A stretch of DNA of 8,838 nucleotides, from assembly GCA_021202205.1 (NCBI GenBank), contig JAJQDJ010000115.1:1-8838 (forward strand), read 5' to 3'. The translations under genes and the position numbers were made by a program. The DNA is from Erysipelotrichaceae bacterium. Lineage in GTDB: Bacteria; Bacillota_I; Bacilli_A; Erysipelotrichales; Coprobacillaceae. How positions within the stretch are numbered: the first letter of the stretch is position 1; each line of letters begins with the position of its first letter. Positions 1 to 5,764 of this stretch are shown here, in pieces. The notes beneath the pieces were generated by a model. It was not told the DNA's origin and did no database searches. It saw nothing but the letters and a program-made list of their open reading frames with translations.

Positions 1-125
1 ATAAAAATTAAATTTTTTTTCATCTTAATTCCACTTTCTGCTTGCAATTCGGGAATTTCACAATTTAAGTCTTTTAATTTCTTATAAACCCAATCTATTT
101 GAATATCATCATTTTCTTTTATATA
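1..125 (-). pseudogene. Out-of-frame C-terminal remnant of the RraA-like gene
   Basis: Seen: on the minus strand, one frame away from the RraA-like reading frame, a frame opens just after a TGA at 131-129 and stays open to the window edge, about 41 codons. It begins YIKENDDIQIDWVYKKLKD and has no start codon or ribosome site near its beginning. Adding one TA to the TA repeat at 120-125 joins it to the upstream frame as GDDESIYIKEND, which matches the usual RraA layout of a GDDxG-type turn, a short beta strand and then a long C-terminal helix. Joined, the protein would be at least 213 residues, in the range of RraA-like proteins (roughly 160-230). Inference: this is the displaced 3' end of the upstream gene, by mutation, slippage or a sequence error. 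It could instead be unrelated AT-rich sequence that is open by chance. Confidence 0.5.
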
Positions 126-637
126 CTTTCATCATCACCAATAACAACATCACCAGGTTGGATAACCTTTCCATCAATAACAACAGGTACGTTCACTTCT
201 CCATAACCATTACGATATGGACCATTGGGACTAATGCCACTCGCAAAAACAGGAATAGCAGACTTTTCAATAGCATCATAATCTCTAATTGCACCATTAA
301 TGATAAATCCACCAATACCTTTCTTTTGCGCCATTTTCAATAATATTTCGCCAAATAAGGCTCTTTGACTATAACCATCACCATCTATAACAATAATATC
401 TCCTTCATTTGCATTATCAATGGCATAAAAGACAAGTAAATTATCGCCTTCAGGAACTCTTACTGTATAAGCTTGTCCAATGAGTCGACGATGATTCATA
501 GAACGTATATGACTATCAACACAAGCTATTTTCATAGAAGCATCGCCTATATTGGCAACTGGTATATCATTAAAATCAGCATATAATGCTGGATCTATTC
601 TTTTAAATTTTTTATATATTCTATTTCCTACACTCAT
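119..637 (-). CDS. RraA-like / HMG-aldolase family protein, C-terminus cut short
   Basis: 172 residues as it stands. The fold family (RraA, old name dimethylmenaquinone methyltransferase-like) includes the RNase E regulator RraA and class II 4-hydroxy-4-methyl-2-oxoglutarate/oxaloacetate aldolases; in a Bacillota host a small-molecule aldolase or lyase role is more likely than RNase E control, but the substrate cannot be read from the sequence. Visible motifs: VANIGDA near residues 27-33, GQAYTVRV near 54-61, GDIIVIDGDG 79-88, FGEILLKMA 95-103, GFIINGAIRDYDAI 110-123 with the conserved R118-D119 pair, and the terminal GDVVIGDDE 162-170. The stop follows two residues later, removing the last strand and helix of the family; see the remnant at 1-125. 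The start is the ATG at 637, six bases after AGGAG. A TTG 18 bases upstream is in frame but has no ribosome site. Probably transcribed alone. Whether the truncated product folds is unknown. Confidence 0.85.
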   Translation of the reverse strand: MSVGNRIYKKFKRIDPALYADFNDIPVANIGDASMKIACVDSHIRSMNHRRLIGQAYTVRVPEGDNLLVFYAIDNANEGDIIVIDGDGYSQRALFGEILLKMAQKKGIGGFIINGAIRDYDAIEKSAIPVFASGISPNGPYRNGYGEVNVPVVIDGKVIQPGDVVIGDDESI

Positions 638-643
638 GATTCT

Positions 644-648
644 CTCCT
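644..648 (-). promoter_or_regulatory. Ribosome binding site of the RraA-like gene
   Basis: AGGAG lies six bases before the ATG at 637 and decides that start over the in-frame TTG at 655. The site sits partly inside a perfect 7-bp inverted repeat (639-645 with 655-661, 9-base loop), so it could be masked in a transcript that starts far enough upstream. Confidence 0.75.
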
Positions 649-661
649 CTTTCAAGAGAAT

Positions 662-689
662 ATTATAATCAAATTATAGAAATATACAA
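662..689 (-). promoter_or_regulatory. Candidate promoter of the RraA-like gene
   Basis: On the minus strand TTGTAT (689-684) and TATAAT (667-662) are separated by 16 bp. The -10 is consensus and the -35 matches four of six bases. Transcription would begin near 655, giving a leader of about 18 bases. The region is AT-rich, so chance matches are common. Confidence 0.5.
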
Positions 690-743
690 TTATTTTATGA
701 TACAAAAAGAAGAAAATGTTTTGTTCTTAGAATACAAAATTTA

Positions 744-1001
744 TTATTTATAATGATATCGGCATGCTAAAATATAAATATTTTCTTCGTCAATCTTATA
801 AATTAGTCGATCATAATCATTAATTCGTCTACTCCATAATCCTAACAAATTACCTTTTAAAGGTTCTGGTTTACCAAATCCCTCATTTCCATTTCTACTT
901 ATATCTTGTATAAGCTTATTAATTCTTTTTATTGTCTTACGATCTTCTGTCTGCCAGTAAATATAGTCAATCCATCCATCTTCGGTAAATACTATTTTCA
1001 T
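744..1001 (-). CDS. yoeB: YoeB-type mRNA interferase toxin
   Basis: 85 residues, against 84 for E. coli YoeB. This family has the RelE fold; it binds the ribosomal A site and cuts mRNA during translation, and is neutralised by YefM. Seen: W(I)DYIYWQ near residues 10-17, the family core GKPEPLKGNLLGLWSRRI at 43-60, and the terminal ACRYHYK. The residues matching the E. coli catalytic set are all present at the same positions: E46, R65, H83 and Y84, so the toxin looks active. The start is the ATG at 1001, which overlaps the stop of the antitoxin gene as ATGA (1001-998), implying translational coupling; a longer in-frame reading to about 1070 would lie inside yefM and adds residues absent from the family. 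No clear terminator follows, so some transcripts may continue toward the RraA-like gene. Confidence 0.95.
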   Translation of the reverse strand: MKIVFTEDGWIDYIYWQTEDRKTIKRINKLIQDISRNGNEGFGKPEPLKGNLLGLWSRRINDYDRLIYKIDEENIYILACRYHYK

Positions 1002-1255
1002 AATAAATCTTCTATATTTTTCATCACTATTTTCCCAGATTCTAATTGTTGTTTTGATTCTATCAACCAATCATAATTTGCTTTATTTTGAGTTAGATAA
1101 TTATTTTCAATAAGATTATTATAAGTTTCTTCGGACATAAACACTATATTTTTGCCATTTTTTCTTGTAACAATCATTGTTTCAAAAGAATCAGTAATCA
1201 TATCAAAATAATGTTTCATAGAACCTCTTAAAGTAGAATAATTTATAGCTTGCAT
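998..1255 (-). CDS. yefM: YefM/Phd-family antitoxin
   Basis: 85 residues. It is the antitoxin of the downstream YoeB: the N-terminal half (about 1-55) is the Phd/YefM DNA-binding and dimerisation fold, seen as INYSTLRGSMKHYFDMI, then a strand-rich FETMIVTRKNGKNIVFMSEE that is typical of the family. The C-terminal part (about 55-85, including YDWLIESKQQLESG) would be the flexible segment that wraps the toxin. The start at 1255 is preceded by AGGAGG with an 8-base gap, a much stronger site than any for yoeB, fitting antitoxin excess. It is the first gene of a two-gene operon, with a 4-base overlap to yoeB. Autoregulation is suggested by a perfect palindrome in the promoter. Such modules are often horizontally acquired; base composition here does not look different from neighbouring genes by eye. 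Confidence 0.94.
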   Translation of the reverse strand: MQAINYSTLRGSMKHYFDMITDSFETMIVTRKNGKNIVFMSEETYNNLIENNYLTQNKANYDWLIESKQQLESGKIVMKNIEDLL

Positions 1256-1276
1256 AATTTATGCCTCCTTAAGTAT

Positions 1277-1305
1277 ATTATAGCGTACAATTTATTGTAC
1301 TTCAA
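1277..1305 (-). promoter_or_regulatory. Promoter of the yefM-yoeB operon
   Basis: TTGAAG (1305-1300) and TATAAT (1282-1277) are separated by exactly 17 bp on the minus strand. The -10 is consensus and the -35 matches four of six. The expected start near 1270 leaves a leader of about 15 bases containing the AGGAGG site. Confidence 0.8.
1285..1300. promoter_or_regulatory. Palindromic operator for YefM / YefM-YoeB
   Basis: GTACAATTTATTGTAC is a perfect 7-bp inverted repeat around a 2-bp centre. It fills the spacer between -35 and -10 and touches the last base of the -35, so a bound repressor would block RNA polymerase. Known: E. coli YefM-YoeB binds palindromes with a TGTACA core; the half-sites here contain TGTAC. 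Inference: this is the autoregulatory operator. Only one full palindrome is seen, whereas E. coli has a long and a short one. Confidence 0.75.
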
Positions 1306-1348
1306 TAGTTTATGATAAATATATTAAAATTATACATGAAATGACAAA

Positions 1349-1395
1349 TTTATACAAAAAAGAGATATGCATGGCATATCTCTTTTTTGTATAAA
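1349..1395 (-). terminator. ppdK terminator, 47-bp perfect inverted repeat
   Basis: Two 22-base arms (1349-1370 and 1374-1395) are perfectly complementary around a 3-base loop. The inner GAGATATGC/GCATATCTC stem is followed by six T on either strand, so it reads as an intrinsic terminator in both directions. On the minus strand it begins directly after the ppdK stop codon and separates ppdK from the yefM promoter. Confidence 0.9.
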
Positions 1396-4041
1396 CTATT
1401 CAGTAATACCCTTTTTTTCTTTAACAGCAGCTTGAGCAGCAGCTAAACGAGCTAATGGTACACGGAATGGAGAGCATGATACATAGTCTAATCCAGCTCT
1501 ATGGCAGAATTCTACAGAACTTGCTTCACCACCATGTTCACCACAGATACCTAAATGGATGTCTGGACGAGTTGCTTTACCTTTTTCAGCAGCCATCTTA
1601 ACTAATTGACCAACACCTTCTTGATCTAACTTAGCAAATGGATCTGATTCGAAGATTTGTTTAGTATAGTAATCTTCTAAGAATTTAGCAGCATCATCAC
1701 GGCTGAAACCATAAGTCATTTGTGTTAAGTCATTAGTACCGAAACTAAAGAATTCAGCTTCTTCAGCAATCTTATCAGCTGTTAATGCAGCTCTTGGGAT
1801 TTCAATCATAGTACCAACTTTGTATTGCATATCTACACCAGCTTCAGCTATAATCTTATCAGCTGTTGCAGTTACGAAATTCTTAACATATTTTAATTCC
1901 TTTACATCTCCAACTAATGGAATCATGATTTCAGGAACAACACTTAAACCATCTTCTTGATCAACTTCAATAGCAGCTTCAATAACAGCTCTTGTTTGCA
2001 TTTCAGCGATTTCAGGATATGTTACTGATAAACGGCATCCTCTATGACCCATCATAGGGTTGAATTCTTTTAATGATTCAACACGAGCTTTTAAAGCTTC
2101 AAAAGTCATACCTAAGCTTTCAGCTAATGGTTTGATTTCTTCATCTGTATGAGGTAAGAATTCATGTAAAGGTGGATCCAAGAAACGGATTGTTACTGAA
2201 TAACCTTCCATAGATTTAAATAATGCTTTAAAGTCTGATTTTTGATAAGGCATAATCTTTTCTAAAGCTTCTTTTCTTGTTTCTACATCTTCAGCAGTAA
2301 TCATACGTCTAAAGTTAAAGATTCTTTCTTCATCAAAGAACATATGTTCTGTTCTACATAAACCGATACCTTCAGCTCCGAATTTACGAGCTTGTTTAGC
2401 ATCTCTTGGGTTATCAGCATTAGCACGTACTTTTAAGCGACGAACTTCATCTGCCCATCCCATAAATTTACCAAAGTCACCACTAATAGTTGACTCAACA
2501 GTCTTGATTTGTTCACCATATACATTACCAGTGCTTCCATCTAATGACATAAAGTCACCTTCATGATATTCTTTACCATCTGGAGTTGTTAAGACTTTAG
2601 ATTCTTCATCAATCTTTAAAGCACCACATCCAGATACACAGCAAGTACCCATACCTCTAGCTACTACTGCAGCATGAGATGTCATACCACCACGAACTGT
2701 TAAAATACCATGAGCAACTGCCATACCTTCGATATCTTCTGGAGAAGTTTCAAGACGAACTAATAAGATATCTTGAACACCATTTTGACTAGCTTCAAAT
2801 GCATCATCAGCTGTGAAATAAATATGACCAGTAGCAGCACCTGGAGATGCAGCTAAACCAGTAGCAACAACTTTAGCAGCTTTTAAAGCATCAGCATCAA
2901 AACTTGGATGTAATAATTGGTCTAATTGTTTAGGTTCAACTTTTAATAAAGCTTCTTCCTTAGTAATCATACCTTCATCTACTAAATCAACAGCAATCTT
3001 TAATGCAGCTTGAGCTGCTCTCTTACCATTACGAGTTTGTAACATGAATAATTTACCATCTTCGATAGTGAATTCCATATCTTGCATATCTCTATAATGA
3101 TCTTCAAGAATAGCATTGATTTTTACGAATTGATCATAACAATCAGGTAATACTTCTTTTAATGTATCAATTGGTTGAGGTGTACGAATACCAGCAACAA
3201 CGTCTTCACCTTGTGCATTCATTAAGTATTCACCATAAAGTTTCTTTTCACCAGTTGCAGGGTCTCTTGTGAATGCAACACCTGTTCCTGAAGTATCTCC
3301 ACGGTTACCATAAACCATTTCCTGTACGTTTACAGCTGTTCCCCAGCTTCCTGGAATATCGTTCATACGTCTATAAGAAATAGCACGATCATTATTCCAA
3401 GAACCAAATACAGCTTTAACAGCTTCCATCATTTGTTCACGTGGATCTTGTGGGAAATCTACACCAGCAATTGCTTTATATTCACTCTTATAGATTTCAA
3501 CAACTTCCATTAAATCTTCAGCTGTTAAATCAGTGTCATATTGAGCACCTTTTTCTTCTTTAATAACATCAAATTTTCTTTCAAATGAACTCTTTGGATA
3601 GCCTTTAACAACATCAGCGAACATTTGAATAAAACGACGATAGCTATCATATACAAAACGAGGATTGTTAGTTGTTTCAGCAAATCCTTTAGCAACTTCA
3701 TCGTTCATACCTAAGTTTAATACAGTATCCATCATACCAGGCATTGAAGCTCTTGCACCTGATCTTACAGAAACTAATAATGGGTTTTGAGCATCTCCCA
3801 TTGTTTTTCCTGTAATCTTTTCTAATTCTACTAATTTTCCAGCAATTTCTTCTTCAATTTCTGGTGCGATTTTCTTACCGTCTTCATAATATCTAGTACA
3901 AGCTTCAGTAGTAACAGTGAATCCTCTTGGTACTGGCAAACCTAAGTTAGTCATTTCTGCAAGGTTAGCACCTTTACCACCAAGAAGGTTTCTCATGTCT
4001 TTATTACCTTCGCTAAATAGGTAGACATATTTCTTTGTCAT
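1396..4041 (-). CDS. ppdK: Pyruvate,phosphate dikinase
   Basis: 881 residues, full family length. It interconverts pyruvate + ATP + Pi and PEP + AMP + PPi in the cytosol; in fermentative Bacillota it serves PPi-linked glycolysis or PEP formation. Domains in order: N-terminal ATP-grasp (about 1-340) with GGKGANLAEM at 21-30, SVRSGARASMPGMMDT at 91-106, and E323 and Q335 at the nucleotide site; swivelling phospho-His domain (about 390-510) with GGMTSHAAVVARG, catalytic H456 and the regulatory-type T454; C-terminal TIM barrel (about 535-881) with GIGLCRTEHMF, FGTNDLTQMT at 768-777 and GICGEHGG with catalytic C833. Nothing essential is missing. The start at 4041 follows AAGGAGG; an upstream in-frame extension has no family match. 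It is a single-gene unit with its own promoter and terminator. No gene for the PDRP regulatory kinase/phosphatase lies in the window. Its text looks less AT-rich than its neighbours, typical of a highly expressed gene (not measured). Confidence 0.98.
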   Translation of the reverse strand: MTKKYVYLFSEGNKDMRNLLGGKGANLAEMTNLGLPVPRGFTVTTEACTRYYEDGKKIAPEIEEEIAGKLVELEKITGKTMGDAQNPLLVSVRSGARASMPGMMDTVLNLGMNDEVAKGFAETTNNPRFVYDSYRRFIQMFADVVKGYPKSSFERKFDVIKEEKGAQYDTDLTAEDLMEVVEIYKSEYKAIAGVDFPQDPREQMMEAVKAVFGSWNNDRAISYRRMNDIPGSWGTAVNVQEMVYGNRGDTSGTGVAFTRDPATGEKKLYGEYLMNAQGEDVVAGIRTPQPIDTLKEVLPDCYDQFVKINAILEDHYRDMQDMEFTIEDGKLFMLQTRNGKRAAQAALKIAVDLVDEGMITKEEALLKVEPKQLDQLLHPSFDADALKAAKVVATGLAASPGAATGHIYFTADDAFEASQNGVQDILLVRLETSPEDIEGMAVAHGILTVRGGMTSHAAVVARGMGTCCVSGCGALKIDEESKVLTTPDGKEYHEGDFMSLDGSTGNVYGEQIKTVESTISGDFGKFMGWADEVRRLKVRANADNPRDAKQARKFGAEGIGLCRTEHMFFDEERIFNFRRMITAEDVETRKEALEKIMPYQKSDFKALFKSMEGYSVTIRFLDPPLHEFLPHTDEEIKPLAESLGMTFEALKARVESLKEFNPMMGHRGCRLSVTYPEIAEMQTRAVIEAAIEVDQEDGLSVVPEIMIPLVGDVKELKYVKNFVTATADKIIAEAGVDMQYKVGTMIEIPRAALTADKIAEEAEFFSFGTNDLTQMTYGFSRDDAAKFLEDYYTKQIFESDPFAKLDQEGVGQLVKMAAEKGKATRPDIHLGICGEHGGEASSVEFCHRAGLDYVSCSPFRVPLARLAAAQAAVKEKKGITE

Positions 4042-4052
4042 ATTTATTTTTT

Positions 4053-4059
4053 CCTCCTT
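4053..4059 (-). promoter_or_regulatory. Ribosome binding site of ppdK
   Basis: AAGGAGG lies 11 bases before the ATG at 4041. It falls inside the in-frame upstream extension, which argues against starts at 4062 or earlier. Confidence 0.8.
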
Positions 4060-4075
4060 CATAACTACTTGAATC

Positions 4076-4104
4076 ATTATACACAATGTGATACTTCCTT
4101 TCAA
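4076..4104 (-). promoter_or_regulatory. Promoter of ppdK
   Basis: TTGAAA (4104-4099) and TATAAT (4081-4076) are 17 bp apart on the minus strand, close to the sigma-A consensus. The start of transcription would be near 4069, giving a leader of about 28 bases with no visible riboswitch. The spacer contains a small CACA-T-TGTG palindrome that might bind a regulator, but it is too short to assign. Confidence 0.8.
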
Positions 4105-4121
4105 TAACAAAATTCATTTAT

Positions 4122-4157
4122 TTTAAAAAAAAGTGATTATAAGCTAATAATCACTTT
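4122..4157 (-). terminator. Terminator of the DEAD-box helicase gene
   Basis: An 11-bp perfect stem (AAAGTGATTAT at 4130-4140 with its complement at 4147-4157) and a 6-base loop are followed on the minus strand by a run of T (complement of the A run 4125-4132). It starts three bases after the helicase stop and lies upstream of the ppdK promoter. Confidence 0.85.
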
Positions 4158-4160
4158 GAA

Positions 4161-5705
4161 TCATTCTTCACTATATTCTAATCTTACTCTTCTGCCTCTG
4201 ATTTTTTCATTATAACAATTCTCTACGACTTGTTCACTTACACTACTTTTAATATTCACAAAAGTATATTTACGTTTAATTGTAATATCTCCGATATCAC
4301 TTCTTTTAACTTGACCATATCTTTGTAAGAATTCAATGATATCTCTCACATAAACCTTATCCATTGATCCAATAGTTAAAAACAAGCGATCTTCACTATG
4401 ATTATCCAATTGCTGATAATCAAAGCCAACTCTTTCTTCATAAAGCATAGCCAGCATACCTGCCATCACATCTTTTTGCATTGATTTAGGAATATCTCTT
4501 AATAATCTTTTATAATTATCTAGTTTTCCTTTTAATATACGATCTTGTATTTCAAATAATAAATCTTTTGATTTTTGTTCAAATATTTCATTATTATCAG
4601 GAATTTTTAATTTTTCTATATGACTATTGGTTTTTCTTGCAATGACTTCTAAAAATCTCTTTTCTTTATGAGTAACAATACTATAAGCAATACCTTTTTT
4701 ATTGGCTCTACCTGTTCTACCAATGCGATGAATATATAACTCATCCTCTTGTGGTAATTCATAATTAATAACATAACCAATATCCTCGATATCTATTCCT
4801 CTTGCAGCTACATCAGTTGCAACCAAATACTGCACTCGACCATTTTTAAAACGTTTTAAGGTATTAATACGTTGAGGTTGCGATAAATCTCCATGCAAAG
4901 CTTCCGCATTATAATGCCTTTGATTCATCGATGCAACGACTTCATCAACGCTTCTCTTCGTTTTACAAAAGATCAATGTTCTTTGCATATCTCTAGAATC
5001 AAGTATACGACATAATGTTTCAAATCTTTGATTAAGTGTTGTAATAAAGTAATATTGTGAAACAGTAGTAGCTGTCATAGTTTTGGCCTTAATTTGAATC
5101 ATTTTATAATCATATTGCATATATTGACTAGCTATCTTTTTGATTTCGCTAGGCATAGTAGCGGAAAACAAAGCTGTTTGTTTATCCTCAGGAGTATTCT
5201 TTAAAATATCCTCAATATCTTCAATAAATCCCATATTCAACATTTCATCTGCTTCATCTAAAACCATCCATGAAATATTTTCTATATTTAAAGCATGGCG
5301 ACGTATGAGATCCAATACACGTCCTGGTGTTCCTACCACTATATCAACACCTTTATTTAATGTACGCATTTGTAAACCGATATCACTACCGCCATAGACA
5401 CAAATAGTTTTATAATTGGTATATTTACCAATACGTTTAAGTTCGTCTTCAATCTGCATAGCCAATTCTCTTGTTGGCGATAAGATTAAAGCCTGGACAT
5501 ATTGATTATCTTTTTGTAAAGTTGATAATATAACACTACCAAATGCCAATGTTTTACCTGTTCCTGTTTGAGCTTGTCCTATCATATCTCGACCATCGAG
5601 TAATAAAGGTATAGATTTTTGCTGGATAGGTGTAGGAAAGATAAATCCCATTGTCTCAATTCCTTTTAATACTTCACTTGATAATTCTAATTCATTAAAT
5701 ATCAT
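4161..5705 (-). CDS. DEAD-box ATP-dependent RNA helicase with DbpA-type RNA-binding domain
   Basis: 514 residues. It uses ATP to open short RNA duplexes; relatives (CshA, DeaD/CsdA, DbpA/YxiN) act in ribosome assembly, mRNA decay and cold adaptation. Motifs in order: Q motif with F3 and Q28; AQTGTGKT (Walker A) at 45-52; PTRELA 77-82; TPGR 126-129; DEAD 150-153; SAT 181-183; TLIFCKTK 243-250; ATDVAARGID 296-305; HRIGRTGR 326-333. After the two RecA domains comes a helical stretch (about 375-430) like the dimerisation region of DeaD/CshA, then an RRM-like DbpA RNA-binding domain (about 441-514: FLTIGSMDKVYVRDIIEFL to RGRRVRLEYSEE). That tail binds 23S rRNA in DbpA/YxiN, so a large-subunit assembly role is possible. 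I cannot decide between cshA, deaD and dbpA names. The ATG at 5705 follows AGGAGG by 8 bases. Its own promoter lies directly after folC, and read-through from folC is also possible. Confidence 0.95.
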   Translation of the reverse strand: MIFNELELSSEVLKGIETMGFIFPTPIQQKSIPLLLDGRDMIGQAQTGTGKTLAFGSVILSTLQKDNQYVQALILSPTRELAMQIEDELKRIGKYTNYKTICVYGGSDIGLQMRTLNKGVDIVVGTPGRVLDLIRRHALNIENISWMVLDEADEMLNMGFIEDIEDILKNTPEDKQTALFSATMPSEIKKIASQYMQYDYKMIQIKAKTMTATTVSQYYFITTLNQRFETLCRILDSRDMQRTLIFCKTKRSVDEVVASMNQRHYNAEALHGDLSQPQRINTLKRFKNGRVQYLVATDVAARGIDIEDIGYVINYELPQEDELYIHRIGRTGRANKKGIAYSIVTHKEKRFLEVIARKTNSHIEKLKIPDNNEIFEQKSKDLLFEIQDRILKGKLDNYKRLLRDIPKSMQKDVMAGMLAMLYEERVGFDYQQLDNHSEDRLFLTIGSMDKVYVRDIIEFLQRYGQVKRSDIGDITIKRKYTFVNIKSSVSEQVVENCYNEKIRGRRVRLEYSEE

Positions 5706-5732
5706 ATCATCAACCTCCTAAAAGCACAAGTG

Positions 5733-5761
5733 ATATTACCATATAGATTTTTAAAATACAA
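5733..5761 (-). promoter_or_regulatory. Promoter of the DEAD-box helicase gene
   Basis: TTGTAT (5761-5756) and TAATAT (5738-5733) are spaced 17 bp on the minus strand, in the 59-bp gap between folC and the helicase gene. No terminator for folC is visible in the gap, so the helicase gene may be transcribed both from here and from upstream. Confidence 0.6.
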
Positions 5762-5764
5762 GAA

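Noticed and set aside
718..741. TTTTGT/ACAAAA inverted repeat after yoeB as a terminator
   Set aside because: Only six A-T-rich pairs with one G-C pair, a 9-base loop and a broken T run; too weak to call in AT-rich DNA.
1002..1070. Longer start for yoeB reaching into yefM
   Set aside because: The added 23 residues have no family counterpart, lie within yefM, and the ATGA overlap at 1001-998 gives the normal toxin N-terminus.
1349..1395. Perfect inverted repeat as a MITE or insertion-sequence end
   Set aside because: No transposase fragment and no target-site duplication; the position and the T tracts fit a terminator.
4042..4110. N-terminal extension of pyruvate,phosphate dikinase
   Set aside because: It would include the promoter -10 and the ribosome site; the protein starts normally at MTKKYVYLF.
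5140..5397. Plus-strand open frame opposite the helicase gene
   Set aside because: Antisense shadow of conserved DEAD-box motifs, with no ribosome site or recognisable protein features.
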